Of a DNA stretch of 64,000 bases, positions 36,999 through 45,434 are shown in pieces. Source of the DNA: Lentimonas sp002292345 (GTDB lineage Bacteria > Verrucomicrobiota > Verrucomicrobiia > Opitutales > Coraliomargaritaceae); the NCBI GenBank assembly GCA_964187655.1, contig CAXLMP010000079.1:1-64000 (forward strand), written 5' to 3'. The position numbers and the translations under genes were made by a program. Numbering within the stretch: position 1 is the first letter of the stretch; every line of letters starts with the position of its first letter. Below the pieces are notes generated by a model, which was given only the letters and a program-made list of their open reading frames with translations, ran no database searches and was not told the origin of the DNA.

Positions 36999-37460
36999 AT
37001 GTCGACAGAAGTGATGCGCAGACCAGGAGCTTTTCGCCCCGTCATTCAATTTTCGATCCACGCCGATAATAAAGTCGGCCGGCTCAACGAAATCATCGGC
37101 TTACTCTCTATTCACGAAGTGCACATTATGGCACTCTCGATTCTCGACACGACAGATAGCTCAATCATTCGCATCATTGTCGACTACCCCGAAGAAGCAC
37201 AAAAGCTACTCATCGAGCATCAATTCTCATTTGTGCAAAGTGAACTCCTCGCAGTCGAATTAACCAGTGAGGCAGATATCAAGAAAGTCACTGCGGCACT
37301 CGAGCAGGCGGAAATCAACATCCACTACACCTATCCTTTCGTCTCGCGCCCAAATAATCGCTCCGCGCTGGCAATCAGCCTAGATGACAACGAACTCGCA
37401 GCTGAAACAATCACTCTGCATCAGCTAAAAATCATCGGGCAGGACGATATCGCGCGATAA
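36999..37460 (+). CDS. Tandem ACT-domain protein
   Basis: The 153-residue protein has two ACT-like halves. The first (about 8-75) reads IQFSIHADNKVGRLNEIIGLLSIHEVHIMALSI, with the glycine-containing turn of amino-acid-binding ACT domains. The second (about 80-145) reads LLAVELTSEADIKKVTAALEQAEINIHYTYPF. No catalytic domain is attached. Such proteins usually sense an amino acid and regulate an enzyme or transporter. The neighbours (an MlaA fusion and a TetR regulator) give no direct hint of the ligand. The start is ATG at 36999, 285 bases after the divergent gene. Confidence 0.8.
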   Translation: MSTEVMRRPGAFRPVIQFSIHADNKVGRLNEIIGLLSIHEVHIMALSILDTTDSSIIRIIVDYPEEAQKLLIEHQFSFVQSELLAVELTSEADIKKVTAALEQAEINIHYTYPFVSRPNNRSALAISLDDNELAAETITLHQLKIIGQDDIAR

Positions 37461-37521
37461 AAACGATATTTAGGACGAGCAAGACTTGCGGCCCGTAGTA
37501 AAACTCTAGTAAGTTCATCAA

Positions 37522-38148
37522 ATGCCCCGCACACGATCTCGCGCCAAAACCGAAGAAAAGTTTCTCAATGCTGTATTAGAGTTGGTTGCGCAGGATGGTT
37601 GCTGCGCCTTGGGAGTCAACGCAGTCGCACACAAAGCAGGTGCCGACAAAGTGCTGATATATAGATATTTCGGGAATCTACAGGGACTGTTACTCCGAGC
37701 CGCTGAGAGCCGGCAATGGCTACCTTCGCTGGATGAGCTGCTGAATTCACTCAGACTTGAAGCGGATCTGCCTGCCGCTGAAATCATTCATCCACTCGCT
37801 CGCGTATTAACCCACCACATCCGTGCCGACAAAGCCACCCACCAAATACTTCGCTGGCGCAAAGCCGAGGCCAACCCACTCACTGAACATTTCTCAGAGC
37901 AATGGAAACAGATATGGCAAAAAATCTCTGAACATCTATCGACTGACTTGGACTACGATGCGCGCGAAAATTGGAAACGATTGACGGAACTGACTGCGCT
38001 GATCATCGAAGCAGAGTTGTGTGATGAGCGCCTCGACTCTGGTTGCATTGATCACATCGCAAATGGTATTGTGACTGGCCGTGTGACGCAGGAAGCCACG
38101 ACCAGTGAATATTTAATCGAAGACCAGTTGCCGACCAACTTACTTTAA
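37522..38148 (+). CDS. TetR-family transcriptional regulator
   Basis: The 208-residue protein has a TetR N-terminal DNA-binding domain (about 8-55): EEKFLNAVLELVAQDG...GVNAVAHKAGADKVLIYRYFGNLQGLL, with the conserved Y-x-Y-F turn. The C-terminal ligand-binding part is helical and Trp-rich, and I cannot name its ligand. It lies downstream of the ACT-domain gene by 61 bases in the same direction and head-on to the metallophosphoesterase gene. Targets are unknown. Confidence 0.9.
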   Translation: MPRTRSRAKTEEKFLNAVLELVAQDGCCALGVNAVAHKAGADKVLIYRYFGNLQGLLLRAAESRQWLPSLDELLNSLRLEADLPAAEIIHPLARVLTHHIRADKATHQILRWRKAEANPLTEHFSEQWKQIWQKISEHLSTDLDYDARENWKRLTELTALIIEAELCDERLDSGCIDHIANGIVTGRVTQEATTSEYLIEDQLPTNLL

Positions 38149-38155
38149 GGCATCA

Positions 38156-39280
38156 TTAGCGAATTGATCGCATCGGCACCAACTCAATCAAAGTCATCTC
38201 GGTCGGGCAATTAAAGCGAAGTGGTGGCAGCCCTTCGAATCGATTCGAGCCAGCACCAGCTGAGACATTCAAATAAGGAATGCCAATGCGCCTAAAACCT
38301 CTCGCCCACTCCTTCGGCACTTCACTATCGATCACTAGTGCTCCGTACCACGGCAAGCGAACTTGGCCACCATGTGTATGCCCTGCCAAACAGAGATCGA
38401 TCGGTAAATCCACGACCTTCAGCGCATAATCTGGCGCGTGGCCAAATAAAATACGAAAGTCACCAGACTTAGTTTGATTCAACCATTGCTCGACTGTACG
38501 CGTGGCCCAGAGTTGATTCTTTGATTGGTATAAACTTAAGCCATGCAGATTAATAGTCCCCCCCCCGGTATCAATCTGTGCAGAGCGCGACGACAATACC
38601 TGTAGTGGCGCCAACTGGTCTGCGCGAATGCGGTAGAGTTCACGCTCGGTATCGCCATATACCGCATACGTGCCGAGTCGCGGATTCACCTCTTTAATCA
38701 GAGCCAACAACTTCGGAAATTCAGATGCAAAAGTCGCAGGCGGTACAACTTGCAGGAAATCGCCCGTGTTGAGGATTAAATCAGGGCTCAACGCTTTGAT
38801 CTGCTCAAAGATCTCTACCTCATAGTCGGAGATATGGCCTGCTTGAATATCTGAAATATGTAGCAGACGGATCGGTTGAGTCAGTTTCGGCGTCTCTAGT
38901 CTCACATGGTGCACGACGAGGCGCTGCGGCTCTAGGTTGGTCACATAATAACGCAAACCCAATAAATCGACCGCAATGAAGGCATACAGCAGCGCAATCC
39001 AAATAAGCCCCTTACGCAGACCGCGCCATGTCGCCGCCAACATCGCAAAAATTACAGCCACGCCGAATAATGTCATCGGTAATTCCCACAGATTAAAATC
39101 ATAGGCCTTATGGATCTCTGTAAAATTGGGCCTCAACATCCCCGCGTTCACATATAATAAATTGCGAATCAGCACGTAGCAGAACACCACCAACACCGAG
39201 CACACCCCCAAGAGCCACGGGCGGCCGCCTCGACTGCGAGTGCCGATATCCGTCATCCCCAATTCTAACAACTCCTTCAT
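38156..39280 (-). CDS. Membrane-anchored metallophosphoesterase (YkuE/YaeI-like) with variant motifs
   Basis: The 374-residue protein has three or four N-terminal membrane segments (to about 125), then a calcineurin-like domain. Motifs read LLHISDIQAGHISDYE, NTGDFLQ, VYGDTERELY, ILFGHAPDYAL and LCLAGHTHGGQVRLP. The usual DxH is D-I-Q and the usual GNH(D/E) is GDTE, so two metal or catalytic positions differ. The later GH and GHTHGG motifs are intact. Relatives act on phospholipid or UDP-sugar intermediates at the membrane. ATG 39280 overlaps the preceding stop (ATGA). The track of the frame further upstream to 39352 lies inside that gene. Confidence 0.82.
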   Translation of the reverse strand: MKELLELGMTDIGTRSRGGRPWLLGVCSVLVVFCYVLIRNLLYVNAGMLRPNFTEIHKAYDFNLWELPMTLFGVAVIFAMLAATWRGLRKGLIWIALLYAFIAVDLLGLRYYVTNLEPQRLVVHHVRLETPKLTQPIRLLHISDIQAGHISDYEVEIFEQIKALSPDLILNTGDFLQVVPPATFASEFPKLLALIKEVNPRLGTYAVYGDTERELYRIRADQLAPLQVLSSRSAQIDTGGGTINLHGLSLYQSKNQLWATRTVEQWLNQTKSGDFRILFGHAPDYALKVVDLPIDLCLAGHTHGGQVRLPWYGALVIDSEVPKEWARGFRRIGIPYLNVSAGAGSNRFEGLPPLRFNCPTEMTLIELVPMRSIR

Positions 39281-39735
39281 CGTATCGATTGCCGCCTCAA
39301 TAGTAAACGCACCACAAAAGGTATAAACGCAGGCGCTCCCACCAACCAACAAAGCAGCAACTCGATGGGTGCCCGAAAGCCTGAACGCAGACTTTTCTGA
39401 TACATCATGCTGCCAAGCGCCAAATTCATAATCTGAAAGTTACAATAAAATGACAAAAATGCGACAGGATGGCGCGTCAGTCCTTGCGCTGCTGAATAAC
39501 TGAGTTCTGCCATAGGGTCTGGAAATATCGAAGCGTGGTACCACTTCCATAACAATACAAAAAGCACTGTGCAATAGAGTGGCGCTAATAGCAAAGGTTG
39601 GGCCAGTAGTCGTACCAAGCGCGCATCAGGCAACACAATCATACCGAACCACAGCGGCAGCGTCATACACGCTAGGAACCAGAACGTACTATCCAGATCC
39701 GAAGCAGCAAATATATCAATCAGCCAAATGGGCAT
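39277..39735 (-). CDS. Small membrane protein, possibly ABA4-like (DUF4281)
   Basis: The 152-residue protein has four hydrophobic segments. The pattern of a short first helix, FPDPMAELS...LTRHPVAFLSFYCNFQIMNLALG in the middle and a last helix ending in basic residues recalls ABA4-like (DUF4281) proteins, but the match is weak and made by eye. It is coupled by ATGA to the metallophosphoesterase and probably works with it in the membrane. It lies 17 bases downstream of purC in the same direction. Confidence 0.65.
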   Translation of the reverse strand: MPIWLIDIFAASDLDSTFWFLACMTLPLWFGMIVLPDARLVRLLAQPLLLAPLYCTVLFVLLWKWYHASIFPDPMAELSYSAAQGLTRHPVAFLSFYCNFQIMNLALGSMMYQKSLRSGFRAPIELLLCWLVGAPAFIPFVVRLLLRRQSIR

Positions 39736-39752
39736 GCGCTTAGCGATTTGAA

Positions 39753-40670
39753 TTAACCCTCAATCACGACCAAGGCCGAATAAGCTTCGATATAACGCTG
39801 TAGAGTGCCAGCGAGAACCGCTTCTGATAATGGTGGCGGTGGCGGTGTTTTATTCCAATCCAACGACTCCAAGTAATCGCGCACAAACTGTTTATCAAAC
39901 GACGGCTGCGGACCGCCGGGAGCGTAGCTATCGCGCGGCCAGTAACGCGAAGAGTCTGGCGTCAAAATCTCGTCGATTAGGTAGAGTTGACCTGTTTCAT
40001 CCAGACCAAACTCAAACTTAGTATCAGCCAAAATTAAATTGGCCGCGTCGGCGCGCTTCACTCCCATTTGATACAGGGAGATACTTAAATCATGCACCCG
40101 CTGAAATAATTCTTCACCGATCAACTGTCCCGCATCCGCACAATCGATTGGCATATCATGGCCACTCGCGACCTTAGTCGTCGGTGTAAAAAGAGGCTTC
40201 GGCAGTTGGCTGCTATCCTGAAGGCCTTTGGGTAATTCATATTCAAAAAGCTTACCAGTCTCTTGGTAGACCTTCCAACCTGATCCAGACAGATAACCAC
40301 GCGCCACTGCCTCGATTGGCAAGGGCTTGAGCTTCTTCACGATCATACTTCGGTGCTCCAACTCCGGGTGAACCTTCCCCAACTCGACGATCCGCGCCGC
40401 ATGATCATCGACTAAATGGTGCTGGGTAATCGCAGCCGCACGAGCGAACCAGTAGAGACTGATCTGCGTTAATAATACGCCCTTGCCTGCTAAGCCCTCA
40501 TTCATAATTACATCGAAGGCCGATACACGATCGCTGGCGACCATCAGCAAGGCATCGCCCATATCAAACACATCACGCACCTTTCCGGATGCGATCAGCG
40601 GATACGACAGTCCTTCAACCTTAAGGAGCGGTTCAGCTGGCAGCGGAAAAGGCAAAGAATCAATATTCAT
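39753..40670 (-). CDS. purC: Phosphoribosylaminoimidazole-succinocarboxamide synthase
   Basis: The 305-residue protein joins aspartate to CAIR with ATP in purine synthesis. It shows SGKVRDVFDMGDALLMVASDRVSAFDVIMNEG at the N-terminus (about 28-60) and the middle segment VARGYLSGSGWKVYQETG (about 118-135). DTKFEFGLDETGQLYLIDEILTPDSSRYW near 215-245 is the family signature. The length is that of the fungal-like or longer SAICAR synthase group, not the 240-residue E. coli type. It heads a same-strand run with the two membrane genes downstream. Confidence 0.96.
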   Translation of the reverse strand: MNIDSLPFPLPAEPLLKVEGLSYPLIASGKVRDVFDMGDALLMVASDRVSAFDVIMNEGLAGKGVLLTQISLYWFARAAAITQHHLVDDHAARIVELGKVHPELEHRSMIVKKLKPLPIEAVARGYLSGSGWKVYQETGKLFEYELPKGLQDSSQLPKPLFTPTTKVASGHDMPIDCADAGQLIGEELFQRVHDLSISLYQMGVKRADAANLILADTKFEFGLDETGQLYLIDEILTPDSSRYWPRDSYAPGGPQPSFDKQFVRDYLESLDWNKTPPPPPLSEAVLAGTLQRYIEAYSALVVIEG

Positions 40671-40799
40671 AGCATCTTAATTAGTTCCTCAATGCGCATG
40701 GGCAAACGGTTTCTCAACAGATTTGGGAAAAATGTATCATTTCTTAAAAAAGTCTTGCAGGCCGTGCGCTGAAACGTAGCTTCCGTGACTTCGCATCAC

Positions 40800-40880
<81 letters not shown>

Positions 40881-40885
40881 TAAAG

Positions 40886-40917
40886 CCCTCGGTCGCTTCA
40901 AGCACCGAGGGTTTTTT
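40886..40917 (+). terminator. Terminator after tRNA-Glu
   Basis: CCCTCGGT and ACCGAGGG (40886-40893 and 40904-40911) form an 8-bp stem with a 10-base loop, followed by six T. Confidence 0.92.
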
Positions 40918-40941
40918 AATGCCTAGAGACTCAAAACGGAG

Positions 40942-40961
40942 GGACGACCTTCGTGTCGTCC
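40942..40961. repeat. GGACGAC hairpin beside tRNA-Glu
   Basis: GGACGAC, a CTTCGT loop and GTCGTCC form a perfect 7-bp hairpin in the spacer between the tRNA terminator and the M23 peptidase. A further GC-rich stretch (about 40990-41020) follows. No T-run follows it, so it looks more like a REP-type palindrome than a terminator. Confidence 0.45.
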
Positions 40962-41042
40962 GCATTGCCCCTGAACTTATGTAGCTGCGGTCCGCACGGA
41001 GGCGGTTCCTCGCTTCAATGCGGAAGAGTTTTCTAAAATCCT

Positions 41043-42059
41043 CTACTTAAACCCAAACAGTTTCTTCAATGTACTCAGTGTACCAGAGGAAATCTTTGGC
41101 TTCGTGCCGCCCATATCCAACACACGACGGCAATCCTGTTGCTTCAACAGCGTCGGACTATAAGCCAATATTTTGACATCCCCGAGGCGACCGTCGATGG
41201 CTTCCTCCGCAAAACGCGGGGTCCACTCTTTCGGCACACCATACTGCGAAAATGCAATATCCCAAGCCACCAACGGCTTGCCTGCGTACGGGCGCGTAAC
41301 CAAAGCTGGATACGCTTTAACAAAGTCAGGCACATCAGCGGTGTGCACCCGAATGCGCGCAATCGCTGGAATCAATTTTAGATATTCATACAGGTCACTC
41401 ACCTGCCCTTGACGCATCGATTCATAGAAATCGAGCGGATTGATACTCACCAAGTTCATCCCATTCCACATGCCATGCCGATTTTTACTACCGAACTGCT
41501 GTCGATCATACCACCCCTGAAAATCATTCGTCAGGCGAAAGCCAATTTCAAAATGCAGATGTGCACGCGTACGTGGAATCGAATACGACGCCGAACGGCC
41601 CATAATGCCGAGCTTCGCGCCCGAATCAACCCGAGCACCGACCATGATGCCATCTCCGAAACTCGCCAAATGCGCGTAGAGCGTGTGAAACGCAGGCACC
41701 TGCTGATCATGCTCTACCACAATATAGCGGCCATAACTGCTATGCCCAGCAGTTTTACTCACATGCACAATACGCCCTGGTAACACGGCATACACTGCAT
41801 CTGTAGGTTCGCCACTGCGATCGCGATCGACCGGAAACAGATCCAAGCCCTCGTGAAAGCGAGCGCCACTACTGCGCACGCAGCCAAACAGGCCGGACTC
41901 TGGCACGCCCGAAGCAGTCGATTGGATAAATGCCTCAATAGACTGACCATTTTGAAACGCTGGATTCGGCGTTGGCCAAATCAATCCCGCCTGTAGACAC
42001 AACTGCGGAAGCAGTATTGCAGCAGCAGATGCCAGCCGTTGAGCTAGTCGTAAATACAT
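41043..42059 (-). CDS. Exported M23 metallopeptidase (LytM-type)
   Basis: The 338-residue protein has a signal peptide (about 1-23). The M23 core (about 55-180) has the zinc motif H-x3-D in RFHEGLDLF, HTLYAHLASF and the final HLHFEIG. Gly-rich loops match those of LytM/NlpD enzymes, which cut peptide bridges in peptidoglycan. A C-terminal part of about 150 residues is specific to this protein and holds no known motif. I chose ATG 42059. A GTG at 42068 is also possible. The same-strand lipoprotein gene ends 22 bases upstream of this start. Confidence 0.88.
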   Translation of the reverse strand: MYLRLAQRLASAAAILLPQLCLQAGLIWPTPNPAFQNGQSIEAFIQSTASGVPESGLFGCVRSSGARFHEGLDLFPVDRDRSGEPTDAVYAVLPGRIVHVSKTAGHSSYGRYIVVEHDQQVPAFHTLYAHLASFGDGIMVGARVDSGAKLGIMGRSASYSIPRTRAHLHFEIGFRLTNDFQGWYDRQQFGSKNRHGMWNGMNLVSINPLDFYESMRQGQVSDLYEYLKLIPAIARIRVHTADVPDFVKAYPALVTRPYAGKPLVAWDIAFSQYGVPKEWTPRFAEEAIDGRLGDVKILAYSPTLLKQQDCRRVLDMGGTKPKISSGTLSTLKKLFGFK

Positions 42060-42080
42060 AAACAACACAGTTCGTCAGAA

Positions 42081-42599
42081 TTAATACTTATAATGCGTCT
42101 GAAGCTCTTCGATGCTCGCCTTTAGATCGATTACGAACTGACCTAGTTCATCATCAGGAATTTCCACAAAAGTATAAAACTGGCCATCTTCGATCGTGCC
42201 ACTTAAGCGTGTCGCCCCAACAGGTTGACCATTGCAGGTAAACACGATGCGACTGCCTCGATGAGTCACTGAGCGACGGTACAGCTCACGACTGCCCTTA
42301 TCCGTAATCTGAATCAACAAAGCCAGCCCCAGGTCGACCTTCACCATCTCAATATTAATAATATCATATTCACCGACGACTGGATCTCGCTCGAGTTTGA
42401 TCGCCGTGCCCGAGATCGGCAGAGTGACCTTGCTACCACTGCCACCGCCATAGTCGATGCCGCGCGCCTCGATCATTAAGCGAGGCACTTGCATATTCTC
42501 AATTTCGTTTTTAAAGCCCTCGATGCTCTCGAAGCAGCCAACGGAAAAAAACAGCGAAATTAGTAGACTCGTAAGGGTCAAATATTTACGGAAAATCAT
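42081..42599 (-). CDS. Unrecognised lipoprotein, 172 aa
   Basis: The N-terminus has a short basic stretch, a hydrophobic run and the lipobox S-V-G-C, so the protein should be lipidated at Cys22. The remaining 150 residues look beta-rich (for example ISGTAIKLERDPVVGEYDIINIEMV and GSRIVFTCNGQPVGATRLSG), and I do not recognise them. It lies between a hypothetical protein gene and an M23 peptidase gene on the same strand, with spacings of 15 and 21 bases, so the three may act together at the envelope. Confidence 0.75.
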   Translation of the reverse strand: MIFRKYLTLTSLLISLFFSVGCFESIEGFKNEIENMQVPRLMIEARGIDYGGGSGSKVTLPISGTAIKLERDPVVGEYDIINIEMVKVDLGLALLIQITDKGSRELYRRSVTHRGSRIVFTCNGQPVGATRLSGTIEDGQFYTFVEIPDDELGQFVIDLKASIEELQTHYKY

Positions 42600-42614
42600 C
42601 GTATTGAATTGTAA

Positions 42615-43112
42615 TTATAAAATAATATCACCGAGCGTATCTTGGATTTTGAGCATCAAGTCAGTGGAGATTTCCACGATAGGCACCTCGATCTCCTGCT
42701 TGGTTTTTACATGTCGGTACAGTTGAGTGCCTGCGGTCTGCCGTTTACCTAATGCACGTACCACGCGTTTACGTTCTAGCATTAGCGCCAGTAAATGCTT
42801 CAACGCATCGGTTTCTGCTAAGCCATCCACTTGATCGTTTTCATACAGCGACAGAAAAAAGTCTTCCGCAGAGGCGACTGTTTCGCGGACGTTCGTGCTC
42901 TCATCATCTGGATCTTTTACCACGCGCATCCAACGCCCAAGAATCTCACCTGGTAGTTCATAAGTATCGACTTCACCCGGTAACATATCTGCACGGCCCA
43001 TTTCACCAGCCTCGACATCTTTAAAAATCAAGCATGCAACCCGATCCCCCGGAGTAAAGGGAAGCTGTGAGAGCGAAGATTTACGTGCGATACTTTTAAA
43101 GTGCCATTCCAT
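42615..43112 (-). CDS. Unrecognised conserved-looking soluble protein, 165 aa
   Basis: I do not recognise the family. The N-terminal part (about 1-75) looks like a small beta domain (FTPGDRVACLIFKDVEAGEMGRADML). A helical part with an acidic-basic pattern follows (ALKHLLALMLERKRVVRALGKRQ, about 105-130). No signal peptide is seen. It is the first gene of a three-gene run with the lipoprotein and the M23 peptidase. Similar proteins are, from memory, common in this phylum, but no function is known to me. Confidence 0.68.
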   Translation of the reverse strand: MEWHFKSIARKSSLSQLPFTPGDRVACLIFKDVEAGEMGRADMLPGEVDTYELPGEILGRWMRVVKDPDDESTNVRETVASAEDFFLSLYENDQVDGLAETDALKHLLALMLERKRVVRALGKRQTAGTQLYRHVKTKQEIEVPIVEISTDLMLKIQDTLGDIIL

Positions 43113-43503
43113 GAGAGCGTAACAATGAAAGCCGAAACAGTGCGACTGATTGCCTCCGATGCAATCAAAATGCCGACAACTGTCGAAGGCGATTGTTGTT
43201 GCAGGATTTCCACGACAATTGAAATCTATAAAATCTCTAAATCCACCGATATTGCAATTCGTTTATGCCTCGAATATTTACAGTTAGCGCGCACGAAGCG
43301 TATGCCATCGCAGATGCATCCCCGATAGCGTCTAACGAGGATAAATCCCTAAAGCTAGCAGATCGATACCGCCAAAATACTTGATCAGGGGAGCAAAGGT
43401 GATTCACCCACTTACAGTAGCGATCAAGATTTTCAAAAAAAAATCACTCTGGCACATTCAAAGTTCGACCTCGTAAGTTCAATGTTCGACGCTGACTTCC
43501 ACT
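43113..43503. other. 391-bp intergenic region between divergent genes
   Basis: No convincing gene is present. A 67-codon open frame from ATG 43125 has no recognisable features and I do not call it. The right end (43457-43498) is a heptad-repeat tract in front of the isochorismatase gene. The promoter of the 42615 gene should lie at the left end. Confidence 0.5.
43457..43498 (+). repeat. Six in-phase 7-bp units before the isochorismatase gene
   Basis: TTCAAAG, TTCGACC, TCGTAAG, TTCAATG, TTCGACG and CTGACTT follow one another in phase and end five bases before the ATG at 43504. The unit (TTCRAMG) differs from the CTC-type units at the other three loci, but the period and position are the same. 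Confidence 0.7.
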
Positions 43504-44058
43504 ATGTCCAATCCAGCACAACACCTTGGCCTCCTTTTGATTGATTTCCAGGACCCATTCCTTAACCTCATTCCAGATCGTGACCGCCTGCTCAAGCGCA
43601 CCAGCTTCGCGGTCGAGGCCGCTTCGCTCCTCGGCTGCTCGCTCGCAATCACCGAACAACTCCCGGCAAAGCTCGGCAACACCACTGCAACGCTCAAGCA
43701 AATACTACCAGAAAACACACCTGTCTTCGACAAAAATACATTTTCTGCGATGGAAGCCGACGGGCTAGGCCGCTGGATCGAAAGCAATCAAATTGACCAC
43801 TTGCTACTGGTTGGCCTTGAAACTTCGGTTTGCATTTATCAAACCGCCGTCCAAGCGCTCGGCGACGACATCGGCGTCACTCTTCTCGCGGACTGCATCA
43901 GCGAGCGGCGTCCGGAAGACCGCAAGCCAGTGCTCAAACAACTCCTCTCCATGGATGCGCACATTCTGCCCTCCGAGACGATCTTCTACAGTCTACTCGG
44001 CGGCGCAGCCCATCCACAGTTCCGAGAGTTTACACAGATCGTCAAGCGATACAGTTGA
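43504..44058 (+). CDS. Isochorismatase-family cysteine hydrolase
   Basis: The 184-residue protein has the triad of this family: D14 in LLIDFQDPF, K78 in FDKNTFSA and C110 in GLETSVCIYQTA. The layout is that of the small YcaC/nicotinamidase-like subgroup. The substrate is unknown. It is not adjacent to siderophore genes, so an isochorismate role is unlikely. aroC lies downstream in the same direction but 209 bases away. The start follows a heptad-repeat tract and has no Shine-Dalgarno. Confidence 0.9.
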   Translation: MSNPAQHLGLLLIDFQDPFLNLIPDRDRLLKRTSFAVEAASLLGCSLAITEQLPAKLGNTTATLKQILPENTPVFDKNTFSAMEADGLGRWIESNQIDHLLLVGLETSVCIYQTAVQALGDDIGVTLLADCISERRPEDRKPVLKQLLSMDAHILPSETIFYSLLGGAAHPQFREFTQIVKRYS

Positions 44059-44267
44059 GCCTCGACTAGGTACTAGCACACGTTGCCAGTGTCGCGACAC
44101 AAAGTAGCGGCTAGAACCACCAGCAACAAGCTGATTCCAGCGAAATATCGATGACGTCGTAATATTGACTTCCGGCCAACCACACGTTGCATTTAACTCT
44201 GCTACCACAGCCATAGGTGGCGACCGCCTTTTAATTTTGTATTCTCCACTGACCACTCCCGACAATC

Positions 44268-45368
44268 ATGGGTAATTCCTTCGGCACACTTTTTCATATT
44301 TCTACTTGGGGCGAGAGCCACGGCGGCGGCATCGGCGTCGTGATCGATGGCTGCCCACCGCGACTACCGATTACAATCGAAGAAATTCAATTCGAACTCG
44401 ACCGTCGCCGCCCTGGGCAGAGCGACATTACTACGCCACGCAAGGAGAGCGATGCCGCGACCATCGTATCCGGCGTCTTCGAAGGCCAGACTCTCGGCAC
44501 TCCAATCGGCATTTATGTGCCCAATGGCGATCATCGCCCCTCCGCTTACGCGGAGATGAAGGATAAATTTCGACCTTCACACGCCGACTTCACCTATCAA
44601 GCCAAATTTGGTACACGCAATCATGAAGGCGGCGGACGTTCGTCCGCACGCGAGACCATCGGCCGCGTCGCCGCTGGCGCAGTGGCCAAAAAAATCCTCA
44701 AGCTTGCTGGAGATGTCGACGTGCGTGCCTACATCACACGCGTGCATGATATCGAAATGCCAGCCTCCGGCGCATTCCCGACCCTCGAACAAGTCGAGGC
44801 TAGTCCAGTACGTTGCCCACACCCCGCAACTGCTGAGAAAATGATCGAGCGCATCAAAGCCGTGCGTAGCGACGGCGACTCAGTTGGTGGCATTATCGAA
44901 TGCCGCGTGCGCAACCTTCCAGTCGGACTCGGCATGCCCGTATTTGATCGCCTCGAAGCAGATCTGGCCAAGGCCATGCTCTCCATCCCCGCGACGAAGG
45001 GCTTCGAGGTCGGCAGCGGTTTCGGCGGCTCACAGCAGCTTGGCTCGGAACACAACGATATCTTCATCAACAAAGACGGCAAGATCGGCACCGAGACTAA
45101 CCGCTCCGGTGGCGTCCAAGGTGGTATCAGCAACGGCGAAGAACTCATCTTCCGCATCGCCTTCAAGCCCACTGCTACACTGATTCAAAATCAACGCACC
45201 GTCGATTCCGGCGGCAACGAAACCGAACTGATGGGCCGCGGACGTCATGACCCGTGCGTCGTGCCGCGCGCGGTGCCGATCGTTGAGTCCATGGCCGCAC
45301 TTGTGCTCGTCGATCACTGGATGCGTCACCAAGCGCAGTGTCAGAGCTTCGACTTCGCAGGCAAATAG
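44268..45368 (+). CDS. aroC: Chorismate synthase
   Basis: The 366-residue protein makes chorismate from EPSP with reduced FMN. It shows the signatures GNSFGTLFHISTWGESHGGGIG at the start, FGTRNHEGGGRSSARETIGRVAAGAVAKK near 110-140 and GRGRHDPCVVPRAVPIVESMAALVL near 325-350. The last contains the RHDPC variant of the conserved R-H-D/E. Length and start are standard. The shikimate pathway gene stands alone here. Confidence 0.97.
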   Translation: MGNSFGTLFHISTWGESHGGGIGVVIDGCPPRLPITIEEIQFELDRRRPGQSDITTPRKESDAATIVSGVFEGQTLGTPIGIYVPNGDHRPSAYAEMKDKFRPSHADFTYQAKFGTRNHEGGGRSSARETIGRVAAGAVAKKILKLAGDVDVRAYITRVHDIEMPASGAFPTLEQVEASPVRCPHPATAEKMIERIKAVRSDGDSVGGIIECRVRNLPVGLGMPVFDRLEADLAKAMLSIPATKGFEVGSGFGGSQQLGSEHNDIFINKDGKIGTETNRSGGVQGGISNGEELIFRIAFKPTATLIQNQRTVDSGGNETELMGRGRHDPCVVPRAVPIVESMAALVLVDHWMRHQAQCQSFDFAGK

Positions 45369-45377
45369 AACCAGCAA

Positions 45378-45433
45378 AGGCTCCAGCCCTCCAACCGCAG
45401 CCTGCAGGTCTCAATTTTCAGCTCTCCACCACC
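45378..45433 (+). repeat. Eight in-phase 7-bp units before the P-loop gene
   Basis: AGGCTCC, AGCCCTC, CAACCGC, AGCCTGC, AGGTCTC, AATTTTC, AGCTCTC and CACCACC run in phase and end one base before the ATG at 45435. Five of eight fit the ARYYYTC-like unit seen at 3836 and 4895. No Shine-Dalgarno is present. Confidence 0.65.
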
Positions 45434-45434
45434 C

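Noticed and set aside
36831..37061. Minus-strand 76-codon frame before the ACT-domain gene
   Set aside because: It overlaps the start of the well-supported ACT-domain gene and contains low-quality hydrophobic sequence with no motif.
43101..43328. 75-codon open frame between divergent genes
   Set aside because: No recognisable domain, unusual residue mix and overlap with the start region of the 42615 gene. The interval reads as a promoter and repeat region.
44090..44101. GTGTCGCGACAC palindrome in the spacer before aroC
   Set aside because: A single 12-base palindrome with no second copy seen and no known regulator to link it to. It is too short to call an operator.
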